Below, in pieces: positions 35,818 through 44,914 of a stretch of DNA of 64,000 nt. Below the pieces are notes generated by a model. That model did no database searches and was not told the origin of the DNA. It saw only the letters and a list, made by a program, of their open reading frames with translations. This stretch comes from Methylopila sp. M107. Lineage in GTDB: Bacteria; Pseudomonadota; Alphaproteobacteria; Rhizobiales; Methylopilaceae. The stretch is from positions 1,902,176-1,966,175 of the forward strand of contig NZ_ARWB01000001.1 of the NCBI RefSeq assembly GCF_000384475.1, in the 5' to 3' direction. Positions within the stretch are counted from its first letter, which is position 1. Each line of letters starts with the position of its first letter. Both the position numbers and the translations under genes were made by a program.

Positions 35818-37344
35818 TCAGCCTTCCTCGACGAAGACCTCGTCGCGCTTCTTCCTCACCGAGGGCAGGAACACGACGACGAGCACCGCGGCGGACATCA
35901 GCAGCAGCGTCAGGCTGAGCGGTCGGGTCACAAACACCGTCGGATCGCCGCGCGAGATCGTCATGGCGCGGCGGAGATTCTCCTCCAGCAGCGGGCCGAG
36001 CACGAAGCCGAGCAGCAGCGGCGCCGGTTCGCATTCGAGCTTGACCAGCAGGTAGCCGAGGAAGCCGAAGAACGCGACCGCGTAGAGGTCGAAGGCGTTT
36101 GAGTTCACCGAGTACACGCCGATGCAGCAGAACGCGATGATGGCCGGGAACAGCACCGTGTAGGGCACCGTCAGCAGGCGGACCCACAGCCCGATCAGCG
36201 GCAGGTTGAGCAGCACCAGCATCAGGTTGCCGATCCACATCGAGGCGATCAGGCCCCAGAACAGCTCGGGCTTCTCGGAGGCGACGTTCGGACCGGGCTG
36301 AATGCCCTGGATGATCATCGCGCCGAGCATCAGCGCCATCACCGGATTGGCCGGGATGCCGAGGGTCAGCATCGGGATGAACGAGGTCTGCGCGCCGGCG
36401 TTATTGGCCGACTCCGGCGCCGCGACGCCCTCGATCGCGCCCTTTCCGAAGCGCTCCGGCGTCGACGAGAGCTTCTTCTCGAGCGAATAGGCGGCGAAGG
36501 ACGACAGCAGCGCGCCGTTGCCGGGCAGGATGCCGAGAGCCGAGCCAAGACCGGTGCCGCGCAGGACAGGCCCGACGATGGCCCGCATGTCCTCCTTAGA
36601 GGGCCACAGGTTGGTGACCTTCTTGACCATCACCTCGCGGTCGGTTTCGTCCTCGAGGTTGCGAAGGATTTCGGCGACGCCGAAGACGCCGACCGCGACC
36701 GCGACGAAGTTCAAGCCGTCGGCGAGTTCCAGGAAGCCAAGCGTGTAGCGCTGGGCGCCGGTGTTGACGTCCGATCCGATCAGACCGAGCAGCAGGCCGA
36801 GGACGACCATGGCGAGCGCCTTGTCGACGGAGCCGGAGGCCAGCGCGACCGAGGCCACGAGACCGAGCACCATCAGCGAGAAATACTCCGCCGGTCCGAA
36901 TTTCAGCGCGAGCTCCGTGAGCGGCGGCGCGAACAGCGCGATCAGCACCGTGGCGACCGAGCCTGCGAAGAACGATCCGAGCGCTGCGGTCGCGAGCGCC
37001 GGACCCGCCCTGCCCTGCTTCGCCATCTGGTAGCCGTCGATGGCGGTGACGGCCGACGAGCTTTCGCCCGGCAGGTTGATCAGGATGGCCGTGGTCGAGC
37101 CGCCATACTGGGCGCCGTAATAAATGCCGGCCAGCATGATCAGCGACGTCGTGGGCTCGAAGTTGAACGTGATCGGCAGAAGCATCGCGATCGTCGCGGT
37201 CGGGCCGATGCCCGGAAGCACGCCGATCAGCGTGCCGAGCAGAACGCCGACGAAACAGAAGGCGAGGTTGACGGGAAGGCCCGCGGTCGCGAAGCCGAGC
37301 CCCAGATTGTGGATCAGGTCGGTGAAGGTCGCGAAGATGTCCAT
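35818..37344 (-). CDS. tctA: Tripartite tricarboxylate transporter large permease TctA
   Basis: Large membrane subunit of 508 residues. ATG at 37344 follows GGGAGA; the upstream frame is rejected because it overlaps tctB. About twelve hydrophobic helices are present, with family signatures GVLPGIGPTATIAMLLPITF, YYGAQYGGSTTAILINLPGE and ESANNAGAQTSFIPMLTLGIP. It works with TctB and the binding protein TctC to import tri- or dicarboxylates using an ion gradient. The substrate cannot be fixed from sequence. Confidence 0.95.
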   Translation of the reverse strand: MDIFATFTDLIHNLGLGFATAGLPVNLAFCFVGVLLGTLIGVLPGIGPTATIAMLLPITFNFEPTTSLIMLAGIYYGAQYGGSTTAILINLPGESSSAVTAIDGYQMAKQGRAGPALATAALGSFFAGSVATVLIALFAPPLTELALKFGPAEYFSLMVLGLVASVALASGSVDKALAMVVLGLLLGLIGSDVNTGAQRYTLGFLELADGLNFVAVAVGVFGVAEILRNLEDETDREVMVKKVTNLWPSKEDMRAIVGPVLRGTGLGSALGILPGNGALLSSFAAYSLEKKLSSTPERFGKGAIEGVAAPESANNAGAQTSFIPMLTLGIPANPVMALMLGAMIIQGIQPGPNVASEKPELFWGLIASMWIGNLMLVLLNLPLIGLWVRLLTVPYTVLFPAIIAFCCIGVYSVNSNAFDLYAVAFFGFLGYLLVKLECEPAPLLLGFVLGPLLEENLRRAMTISRGDPTVFVTRPLSLTLLLMSAAVLVVVFLPSVRKKRDEVFVEEG

Positions 37345-37357
37345 CTGATCGTCTCCC

Positions 37358-37906
37358 TCAACCGCCGAACAGGCTCTTGAACGCCGCGAAGGCGGCGCCG
37401 AACGGCGCGAACGCCGCGTCGACATAGGGGTTCAGAAACTCGAGCGGTCCCCCGAAAGGCGGGACCGGCAGGCCGAGCATCCGCTGGAACACGACGAGGC
37501 AGAAGATCGTCAGCACGACCGTCATCGTCAGCGCCATGGCGACCGTGGTCCTCCGGCTGGCGAAAGACGCGATCAGGATCGCGAGCGCGACCGAGGGCAC
37601 GAGCCCGAGCGGCGGGATGACGCCGCCGAAGCCGCGCACCGTCATCCCGAACACGATCGGCGCGGTCAGGATGAACAGGCCGCCGCGCCATGGAATCGTG
37701 CCGAGGTCGGACGGAGACTTCGCGAAGCCCTTCAGGAGGATGATGACCCCGAGAAAGGCCAGCACGCCCGCGAGAAGAAGCGGGAAGAAGCCCGGCCCCA
37801 TCCGCAGCGGCGTGCCGATGGTGAGCTCCATCGTGCCGAGCGCGAACAACGCCGCGATCAGGATGAAAATGCCGCCCGCGGCGACGTTCTTGATATCGAT
37901 CTGCAT
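37358..37906 (-). CDS. tctB: Tripartite tricarboxylate transporter small permease TctB
   Basis: Small membrane subunit of 182 residues with four helices. ATG at 37906 begins MQIDIKN. Visible segments include GIFILIAALFALGTMELTIG and RMGPGFFPLLLAGVLAFLG, the latter typical of the family. It sits between tctC and tctA in the usual C-B-A order, 13 bp before tctA. Confidence 0.92.
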   Translation of the reverse strand: MQIDIKNVAAGGIFILIAALFALGTMELTIGTPLRMGPGFFPLLLAGVLAFLGVIILLKGFAKSPSDLGTIPWRGGLFILTAPIVFGMTVRGFGGVIPPLGLVPSVALAILIASFASRRTTVAMALTMTVVLTIFCLVVFQRMLGLPVPPFGGPLEFLNPYVDAAFAPFGAAFAAFKSLFGG

Positions 37907-38019
37907 CAGCGTTTCCCCGAAGACCCTGACCGGGACGCGTTCTTGAACGACGCGACGTCCGGCGTTGAGCAAAGCCTGCTCGCACGGGGAGCGTCAGCCC
38001 CCCGCGCGCGAAGGGTCTC

Positions 38020-38997
38020 TCAGTCCGCGTAGACGCCCGCGGCCTTGATCACGGGCGACCACCGATCGATCTCGGAGGTCAGCTTGGTCTTCAGCCCTTC
38101 GGGCGTGGCCTCGGCCTCGCTCGAAGGGGTGGTGCCGAGATCCGCGAAACGCTTGATCACGGTTGGGTCCTTCAGCGCCTTCTGCAGCGATACGGAAAGC
38201 TTCTTGACGATCTCCGGCGAGGTGCCCTTCGGGGCGTAAATCCCGTGCCAGATGCCGACCTCGAAGCCCGGCAGCCCGGCCTCGTCGGCGGTCGGAATGT
38301 CGGGAAGCGACGGCACCCGCGCCTTGGTCGTGGTGGCGTAGGCCTTGATTTTCCCGGCCTTCAGCTGATTCGTGGTGTTGGTGGTCTGGTCGCACATCAG
38401 GTCGACTTGCTTGCCGACCAGATCGGTCATCGCCGGGCCCGTGCCCTTGTAGGGCACCGTCGTCAACGGCGTCTCGATCTTGGACATGAACAGCATGCCG
38501 CAGAGATGGCTCGCCGCGCCGACGCCGGCGTTGGCGTAGGTCACCTTGTCCTTGTTCGCCTTGACGTAGTCGATCAGGCCCTTGAGGTCGGTCGGCTCGA
38601 AGTCGGAGCGGGCGACCAGCGTCATCGGCACCTCGGTGACGAGGCCGACATAGTCGAACGCGTTCAGCGTGTCGTAGGGAAGCTTGCGGTACAGCACCGC
38701 GCTGGTCGCCATGCCGATGTGATGCAGCAGCAACGTGTAGCCGTCCTTGTCGGCCTTCGCGACGCGGCCCGCGCCGAGCGTGCCGCCGGCGCCGCCGACG
38801 TTCTCGACCACGATCTGCTGGCCGAGGTCCTTGCCCATCGCTTCCGCGACGAGACGCGTGACCGTATCGGTCGGGCCGCCCGCCGCAAACGGCACGACCA
38901 TAGTGATCGGACGAGTAGGATAGTCTTGCGCTTGTGCGAGGCCGAAGCCGGACGCGACAATCAACGCCGCAGCTGCGGCGGCGAACGACTTCAGCAT
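38020..38997 (-). CDS. tctC: Tripartite tricarboxylate transporter substrate-binding protein TctC (Bug family)
   Basis: Periplasmic receptor of 325 residues. The signal peptide ends near AQA-QD (residue 23). Bug-family signatures are YPTRPITMVVPFAAGGPTD at the mature N-terminus, VVENVGGAGGTLGAGRVAKA, and YKGTGPAMTDLVGKQVDLM. First gene of the tctCBA operon. Confidence 0.95.
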   Translation of the reverse strand: MLKSFAAAAAALIVASGFGLAQAQDYPTRPITMVVPFAAGGPTDTVTRLVAEAMGKDLGQQIVVENVGGAGGTLGAGRVAKADKDGYTLLLHHIGMATSAVLYRKLPYDTLNAFDYVGLVTEVPMTLVARSDFEPTDLKGLIDYVKANKDKVTYANAGVGAASHLCGMLFMSKIETPLTTVPYKGTGPAMTDLVGKQVDLMCDQTTNTTNQLKAGKIKAYATTTKARVPSLPDIPTADEAGLPGFEVGIWHGIYAPKGTSPEIVKKLSVSLQKALKDPTVIKRFADLGTTPSSEAEATPEGLKTKLTSEIDRWSPVIKAAGVYAD

Positions 38998-39225
38998 TCG
39001 AGTCCTCCCTGACGTCGGCCGGCGAGGCGGTTGTTTCGCGTCGAGGCGAATATGACTTTCCGCCGGCCCAACTTCACGCCGCGATTGAGTTCGCGGACCT
39101 TGTTAGTCGCTTATCTTTCATCGTCCGGGCGAGCGCAACAGTAAGGAGGGCCTTTGTGCGCCGAAAGGATGTGCATATGGATCACTACTTATCGCGCCCA
39201 AGTCGTGATGGCCTTGGGCGAGGGC

Positions 39226-39253
39226 GCGCGGCGGCGTGAGGACGCCGCCGCGC
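39226..39253. terminator. Perfect GC hairpin, possible transcript end
   Basis: GCGCGGCGGCGT and ACGCCGCCGCGC form a 12-bp stem with a four-base loop, 22 bp beyond the stop of the leftward transglutaminase-like gene. It lacks a T tract, so it may only stabilise the 3' end. Confidence 0.45.
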
Positions 39254-39274
39254 ACGTCTGCGCGATGAGCCGGC

Positions 39275-40135
39275 TCAGAGCGCGCCGCCGGACGCCGCGG
39301 GATCTTCGGTGCTGATCGCCTCTGTGGTGCGCGGCTCGGGCTCCGGCTGTCCGTCCGCCCGTTCGATCCGGATCGCGATCGGTCCGGGCTCCATATTGCC
39401 GAACGGCGTGGCGAAGGCGATCTCGGCCGCGTCGCGCCCGACCCCGATGCGAACGAGCCCGTCGAGCGCGGCCTGCCGCGTCCCGTCGAACAGCCACCAG
39501 CGGCCGTCGAGATAGGCCTCGAACACGGCGTGGAAGTCGGCCGGATGCAGGCCGAACGCATAGCAGCTCACCAGCCGGGCCGGGATGCCGAGCGCCCGGC
39601 AGAAGGCGATGCCGAGATGCGCGAAATCCCGGCAGACGCCGGCGCGCTGGATCAGGATTTCGGTCGCGGTGGTCTCCGAGTCGCTGCTGCCGCGGACATA
39701 GTCGATGTTCTGGTAGATCCAGCTGCAGATCGCACTCACCCGCATGTGGCCGCGGGGAAAGTCGCCGAACTCCTTTAGCGCGAAATCCGCCAGCCGGTCC
39801 GATGGCACGAACCGGCTCGGCAGCAGATAGGGCAGCGCGTCGAGCGGCAGGTCCCGGATGTCCGTCTCGCGCACGGTCGTCGGATCGGCGCGATAGACGT
39901 CGAGGTCGACCTCGGCCGAGTAGCTGAGCGAGAACGGACCCGGCGAGGCGAGGTATCGCAGGTACCGGTTGCCGTTGCCCGGCGCGACGTAGCGCAGCGG
40001 CTCGATAGAGGGCGAGACCGACAGGGTCTCGGTCAGCCCGATATGCCGCGGCAGCTTTGCGACCTCGACGTTGAAGATGAAGACCGTCTCCTCGGTCACC
40101 TGATAGGCGAGATCGCATCCCAGCCTGAACTTCAT
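39275..40135 (-). CDS. Transglutaminase-like family protein
   Basis: Cytoplasmic protein of 286 residues from ATG at 40135; the longer open frame to 40660 covers another gene antisense and is rejected. The thiol-protease triad of the family is visible: Cys in AGVCRDFAHL, His in DFHAVFEAYL, and Asp in WWLFDGTR. The N-terminal 120 residues are a beta-rich domain commonly paired with this catalytic domain in bacteria. It may act as a peptidase or amidase. It does not share an operon with its neighbour. Confidence 0.88.
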   Translation of the reverse strand: MKFRLGCDLAYQVTEETVFIFNVEVAKLPRHIGLTETLSVSPSIEPLRYVAPGNGNRYLRYLASPGPFSLSYSAEVDLDVYRADPTTVRETDIRDLPLDALPYLLPSRFVPSDRLADFALKEFGDFPRGHMRVSAICSWIYQNIDYVRGSSDSETTATEILIQRAGVCRDFAHLGIAFCRALGIPARLVSCYAFGLHPADFHAVFEAYLDGRWWLFDGTRQAALDGLVRIGVGRDAAEIAFATPFGNMEPGPIAIRIERADGQPEPEPRTTEAISTEDPAASGGAL

Positions 40136-40317
40136 GAAACGGCTCCGAATTTTTTGAGGGGCGGCGCTACGTCCGCGGCGGCGCGGCGCGTGCGGGCCTC
40201 GGGAACGCGGCTCTTCCCCCGCCGTTCCATGGTCGCCGAGGAATATTATCGGGCGAACGGCAGTTTCGGCGCAGACGCCCCCGGCACGAGCGGCCGCCGC
40301 GACGGCGATCCCGGCCG

Positions 40318-41244
40318 CTACTTCGCGAACTGCGTCGCGTTGCGCGAGGTCGAGACCATCATGTTGTAATCGTTGACGAGCCACGTCAGATCGCGGCCCG
40401 CGCCCTTCCGCGCGTCGCCCTTCGATTTCTGCAGCTTGTCGCGGAACTCGCGCAGCTTGCCGAGGAAGGAGCGCGGCTGCGATTCGAACACGAAGAAGGA
40501 GTTGGGGTTCTGGGCGCCGTAGGCGTCCATCTCCTTGACGGCCGCCGCATAGGACAGAACCGCGGCCTCGAAGCCCGGCATCGCGACCACGGGCTTTTCC
40601 ATGCTCGGAAACAGGTCGACGACCTGGCGGGCGCGGATCATCACGTTCGAGACGTGCCAACGCGCCTTCTTGCCCTCGGCCTGCTCGATCATGCCAAGTT
40701 CCGCGAGGTCGGCCTTCGACTTCTCGACCGAAAACAGCGCGTCGACCTTGGCCCGCTCGGCGAGGAACGCGGCCCCGGCCGGCGCGAGCCGCGCGTGCAG
40801 CGTCTTGGCTTCTGCGAACTTGTCGTCCTTGTAGTCCTGTCGCTCGTAATAGCCGTCCGCCTCGGCCACGATCGGCGCGAGCGCCTCGTAGGCTGCGATA
40901 TAGGCCGGCATCGCGGCGTCGAGTTCAGGCATGGCGGGCGCGGCCGGTATGGCCGTCTTCGCCTTCGCGATCTCGTCGCGGACGTCGTAGAGCGAATAGA
41001 GCCCGTAGACGAGGCGCTCCTTGCCGGTCGGGCCGGACTTCATGTTCACCCAGCTTGCATAGCGCGAAAGCGATTCGGACGCCCTGAGCGTGCGGTTCAA
41101 CAGCTCCACATAGGCGTTGAGCTTGGAGATCGTCGCCTCGGTGGCGGCGCGGTCGGCGGCGGGCGGCGCCGCAGGCGCCTGGGCGCAGACCGGCGTGGCG
41201 AACGCCCATGCGAAGACGACGAACGCTGTGCCGAGACGCTTCAC
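40318..41244 (-). CDS. Exported DUF3829-like protein
   Basis: Protein of 308 residues with a signal peptide (TAFVVFAWAFATPVCAQA). The mature chain is mostly helical and rich in Ala/Glu/Lys, with conserved-looking stretches KLNAYVELLNRTLRASESLS near 40 and NDYNMMV near the end. This matches the DUF3829 (YiiG-like) pattern. YiiG itself is a lipoprotein, but no lipobox cysteine is convincing here. Function unknown. Confidence 0.65.
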   Translation of the reverse strand: MKRLGTAFVVFAWAFATPVCAQAPAAPPAADRAATEATISKLNAYVELLNRTLRASESLSRYASWVNMKSGPTGKERLVYGLYSLYDVRDEIAKAKTAIPAAPAMPELDAAMPAYIAAYEALAPIVAEADGYYERQDYKDDKFAEAKTLHARLAPAGAAFLAERAKVDALFSVEKSKADLAELGMIEQAEGKKARWHVSNVMIRARQVVDLFPSMEKPVVAMPGFEAAVLSYAAAVKEMDAYGAQNPNSFFVFESQPRSFLGKLREFRDKLQKSKGDARKGAGRDLTWLVNDYNMMVSTSRNATQFAK

Positions 41245-41446
41245 GGCGCCCTCCCCCCGAAGTTCGAAACGCTTCGGCCCGCAATGCGGTCGCGAGCCTC
41301 CGCCTGCCTATCAGCCGCGCGCGTCAGCCGCGATCCCGACCCCCACGCTCAGCGCATTGTGATCATCTCGCAGGCGCAATCGATATGCGGCCAAGGACGG
41401 ATCATTCTACGCCGTCTTCTCGGGCGGGAATCGGAAAGCGGGACAT

Positions 41447-43258
41447 ATGGCGGCCTCGGGTCAGAGCGAACTCGTGCAGGTGGTGGCGCTGCTCGGCGCG
41501 GGCGTGATCGCCGTGCCGATCTTTCGGCGTCTCGGGCTCGGCTCGGTGCTCGGCTACTTCGCCGCCGGGATCGCGATCGGTCCGTTCGGCTTCGGCCTGT
41601 TCTCCGATCCGGCCACCATCCTTCACGTCGCCGAGTTCGGCGTGATCATGCTGCTGTTCGTGATCGGGCTCGAAATGCAGCCCTCCCGGCTCTGGGCCCT
41701 GAAACGCGAAATCTTCGGACTGGGACTGGCGCAGGTGGTCGCCTGCGGCGCGCTGCTCACCCTCGCGGGCGCGCTCGCGGGGCTCGACCCAAGCGCGGCC
41801 TTCGTGGCTGGCATGGGCTTCGTGCTGTCGTCGACGGCCGTCGTCATGCAGATGCTCGACGAGCGCGGCGAGACCTCGACCCCGCAGGGCCAGAAGGCGG
41901 TCTCGATCCTGCTGCTCGAAGATCTTGCGATCGTGCCGCTGCTCGCGATCGTGGCGTTCCTCGCGCCGGCCGGCGCCGGCGAGACCTCATCCGACCGGTG
42001 GCGCGAGATCGGGATCGCGATCGCCGCCGTGGCGGCGCTGATCGTGGCGGGCCGCTACCTGCTCAACCCGATGTTCCACATCCTGGCGCGCTCGAAGGCC
42101 CGCGAGGTCATGACGGCGGCGGCGCTGCTCGTCGTTTTGGGCTCGGCGCTCCTCATGGATTTCGGCGGGCTTTCGATGGCGATGGGCGCCTTCCTCGCCG
42201 GCGTGTTGCTGTCGGAATCGACCTTCCGCCACCAGCTCGAGGCGGACATCGAGCCGTTCCGCGGAATCCTGCTCGGCCTGTTCTTCCTCGCCGTCGGCAT
42301 GTCGCTCGACATCAACGGGATCGCGCAGCACTGGCCGACCATCCTGGCCTTCACCGCATTGTTCATCGCCGTGAAGGGCGTGGCGATCTTCGGCGTCGCG
42401 CGGGCGTTCGGCTCGTCGAGCCGCGAGGCGGTCGACCGGGTGGCGCTGTTCGCGCAGGGCGGCGAATTCGCCTTCGTCCTCTATTCCGCCGCGGTGGCGG
42501 TCGGCATTCTCGACGCCGCCGCCAACTCGATCTTCACCGCCGTCGTCATCCTGTCGATGGCGCTGACGCCGCTCACCGCGCTCGCCCTGAAGCGCCTCAT
42601 GCCGAAGCCGGAGCAGTCGCTCGACGGCGTCGACGAGGCCGACGGCCTGACTGGCCAGGTGCTCATCATCGGCTTCGGCCGGTTCGCGCAGGTGGTCAGC
42701 CAGTCGCTGCTCGCGCGCGGCTACGACATCTCGATCATCGAGAACGACGTCGAGATGATCGACGCGGCCGCAACCTTTGGGTTCAAGGTCTATTACGGCG
42801 ACGGCTCGCGCCTCGACACGCTGCGGACGTCCGGCGCCGGCGAGGCGCGCGCGGTGCTGGTGTGCATCGACAAGCGCGAGACGACGGAAAAGATCGTCGA
42901 ACTCGTGAAGGCCGAGTTCCCGCTGACCAAGCTGTTCGTGCGCGCCTTCGACCGCGGCCATGCGATGGACCTCGTCCGGGCCGGCGTCGACTACCAGATC
43001 CGCGAGACCTTCGAATCCGCGATGGCGTTCGGCGAGGCCGCGCTGGTCGCGCTCGGCACTCCGGAGGAGGAAGCCGCGGAGATCGCCGCCGACGTCCGGC
43101 GCCGCGACGACGAGCGCTTCGACCTGCAGGTGGCCGGCGACATCTATTCCGGCGCCGACCTGATGCGGGGGAATGCGCCGGTTCCCGGGCCGCTCACGCG
43201 ACCCCGCCGACAGGGGCGGATCATCGACGAACTCAGGCAGGAAACTAGCGCGCCCTGA
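41447..43258 (+). CDS. Monovalent cation:proton antiporter, KefB/KefC (CPA2) family
   Basis: Inner-membrane transporter of 603 residues. About twelve helices occupy residues 8-395, with CPA2 motifs GYFAAGIAIGPFGFGLF and MQPSRLWALKREIFGLGLAQ and the QGGEFAFVL segment. A cytoplasmic RCK/TrkA-N domain starts near 400 (GQVLIIGFGRFAQVV, a Rossmann GxGxxA-type loop) and ends near 520. It is probably potassium efflux, gated by NAD(H) or glutathione adducts as in Kef proteins. No KefF/KefG partner is adjacent. Confidence 0.92.
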   Translation: MAASGQSELVQVVALLGAGVIAVPIFRRLGLGSVLGYFAAGIAIGPFGFGLFSDPATILHVAEFGVIMLLFVIGLEMQPSRLWALKREIFGLGLAQVVACGALLTLAGALAGLDPSAAFVAGMGFVLSSTAVVMQMLDERGETSTPQGQKAVSILLLEDLAIVPLLAIVAFLAPAGAGETSSDRWREIGIAIAAVAALIVAGRYLLNPMFHILARSKAREVMTAAALLVVLGSALLMDFGGLSMAMGAFLAGVLLSESTFRHQLEADIEPFRGILLGLFFLAVGMSLDINGIAQHWPTILAFTALFIAVKGVAIFGVARAFGSSSREAVDRVALFAQGGEFAFVLYSAAVAVGILDAAANSIFTAVVILSMALTPLTALALKRLMPKPEQSLDGVDEADGLTGQVLIIGFGRFAQVVSQSLLARGYDISIIENDVEMIDAAATFGFKVYYGDGSRLDTLRTSGAGEARAVLVCIDKRETTEKIVELVKAEFPLTKLFVRAFDRGHAMDLVRAGVDYQIRETFESAMAFGEAALVALGTPEEEAAEIAADVRRRDDERFDLQVAGDIYSGADLMRGNAPVPGPLTRPRRQGRIIDELRQETSAP

Positions 43259-43385
43259 GGCGAATGGACCTCGGCTGCGCGTCGCCGCGCGCGCGTTCCG
43301 TCTCGCTGGCCCCAATGGCTTCCGAAAGGAAGCGACATCGTGCAATATCGCTCGTCAATTCCAGATCTCTTGGGGAGAGATTCAG

Positions 43386-43676
43386 GTGAACGCCGTATTG
43401 GAGCCCGGAAAACCCGACGTCGAGGCGATCCTTCCCGACCTTGTCGACATCATCCGGCCCTACGCAAAGAGTTACGCGGGCGAATTGAACGCCGACACCA
43501 AAATCGAAAAAATCGGCATCGACTCGTTTGATTTCGTGGAGATCATTTTCAACGTGGAAGAAAAATACGGCGTCGATGTCGACTACAACGTGAACTCGAC
43601 GTTCTCGAAGCTTTCGACAATCGGCGATTTCGCCGCCGAAATTTCGAAACTGGTCGCCGCCAAGACGGGCGCATGA
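43386..43676 (+). CDS. Acyl carrier protein (NodF-like, specialised)
   Basis: Acyl carrier protein of 96 residues starting at GTG 43386, with GGGGAGA upstream. The phosphopantetheine-bearing serine is in IGIDSFDFVEIIF (about residue 46). The rest is the usual acidic four-helix pattern, ending LVAAKTGA. It is not the housekeeping AcpP (which has DSLD and lies in a fab cluster). The last bases overlap the ketosynthase start as ATGA, so the two work together on a special acyl chain. Confidence 0.85.
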   Translation: MNAVLEPGKPDVEAILPDLVDIIRPYAKSYAGELNADTKIEKIGIDSFDFVEIIFNVEEKYGVDVDYNVNSTFSKLSTIGDFAAEISKLVAAKTGA

Positions 43677-44872
43677 AGCGCGTTCTGGTTTCAGGCCTCG
43701 GCGTGTTCTGCGCCGCGGGCGACGCGGTCGACCCCTTCTGGAACGCGCTGCTGGCCGCGCGTCCCACCTTCTCCGAGGCGACATTGGCGCCCGGGACCGG
43801 CATCCTCGCAGCGGAAGTCCGCGACGTCTCGGCATTCGATACGCTCGGCGTCAAGACCTCGTCCTGCGACCGCAGCGCGATGTTCGCCGTCGCGGCCGCG
43901 CGGCAGGCGCTCAACGACGCCGGCTTCGACGGCCCGTTCGAAAATCCGGAGCGCGTCGCCGTCGTCATCGGCAACGGCGCGGGCGGCGTCTGCAGCATCG
44001 AGGAGCAGTACGACCGGGTCCATCAGAACAGCAACGCCCGCGTCCACCCCATGACGGTGGCGCGCGCGATGGTGAGCTCCACGGCGAGCTGGGTGTCGAT
44101 GGCGACGGGCGCGCGCGGCCCCTGCTTCGTGACGTCGAGCGCCTGCGCCTCCGCGGCCCATGCGATCGGCTCGGCGCTGCAGCTGCTGCGCTCGGGCGCG
44201 GCGGACGTCGCGATCGCGGGCGGCGCGGAGGCGCCTCTGTCGAACGGCGTGCTCAAGGCTTGGGACGCGATGAAGATCATGTCCTCGACGGTGTGCCGGC
44301 CGTTCGCGCGCGGGCGGGACGGGCTGATCCTCTCCGAGGGCGCCGGCATGCTCGTGCTCGAAACGGCCGAGCACGCCGCGAGGCGCGGCCGGAGCGCGTC
44401 GGTCGAACTCGCCGGCTTCGGTTCGAGCGCCGACGCCGGGAACCTGTTCACCCCGGACCCGGAGGGCATGGCGCGCGCTATGCGGCTTGGCCTCGCCGAC
44501 GCCCGCCTCGGGACGGCGGCGATCGCCTACGTCAACGCCCACGGCACGGGCACGGCCGCGAACGACAAGCTGGAGACCGAGGCGATGAAGTCGGTGTTCG
44601 GCATTGGCAGCTGCCCGCCGATCTCTTCGATCAAGGGGGTCACGGGCCATTCGCTCGGCGCCGCCGGCGCGATCGAGGCGATCGCGACAGTGCTCGCGAT
44701 CAGTCGGAACGTCGCGCCCCCGACGGCGAATTACGACGAGCCCGACCCCGACTGCGACCTCGACTACGTGCCGAACGCGCCGCGCGAAATGCCGATTGCG
44801 GCCGCGATGTCGAACTCGTTCGCGTTCGGGGGATTGAACGCGTCGCTGGTTTTCGCGAAGGCGGGCGATTGA
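43673..44872 (+). CDS. Beta-ketoacyl-ACP synthase family protein (NodE/FabF-like)
   Basis: Condensing enzyme of 399 residues. The active-site cysteine is in TSSACASAAHAIG (near 158), with His in NAHGTGTAANDK (near 290) and in KGVTGHSLGAAGA (near 325), so it is catalytically complete. Its size and dedicated ACP resemble the NodE/NodF pair that makes unusual fatty acids, but no other nod genes are present. The likely role is elongating or initiating a specialised lipid. It ends facing leuA across a bidirectional terminator. Confidence 0.85.
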   Translation: MKRVLVSGLGVFCAAGDAVDPFWNALLAARPTFSEATLAPGTGILAAEVRDVSAFDTLGVKTSSCDRSAMFAVAAARQALNDAGFDGPFENPERVAVVIGNGAGGVCSIEEQYDRVHQNSNARVHPMTVARAMVSSTASWVSMATGARGPCFVTSSACASAAHAIGSALQLLRSGAADVAIAGGAEAPLSNGVLKAWDAMKIMSSTVCRPFARGRDGLILSEGAGMLVLETAEHAARRGRSASVELAGFGSSADAGNLFTPDPEGMARAMRLGLADARLGTAAIAYVNAHGTGTAANDKLETEAMKSVFGIGSCPPISSIKGVTGHSLGAAGAIEAIATVLAISRNVAPPTANYDEPDPDCDLDYVPNAPREMPIAAAMSNSFAFGGLNASLVFAKAGD

Positions 44873-44881
44873 GAAAACAGG

Positions 44882-44907
44882 CGTCCCGGCGGCGAACCGC
44901 CGGGACG
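44882..44907. terminator. Bidirectional hairpin between ketosynthase and leuA
   Basis: CGTCCCGGCGG and CCGCCGGGACG form an 11-bp perfect stem with a CGAA loop between convergent stops. There is no T run, but the stability and position fit a shared transcript end. Confidence 0.65.
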
Positions 44908-44914
44908 CGCAGGC

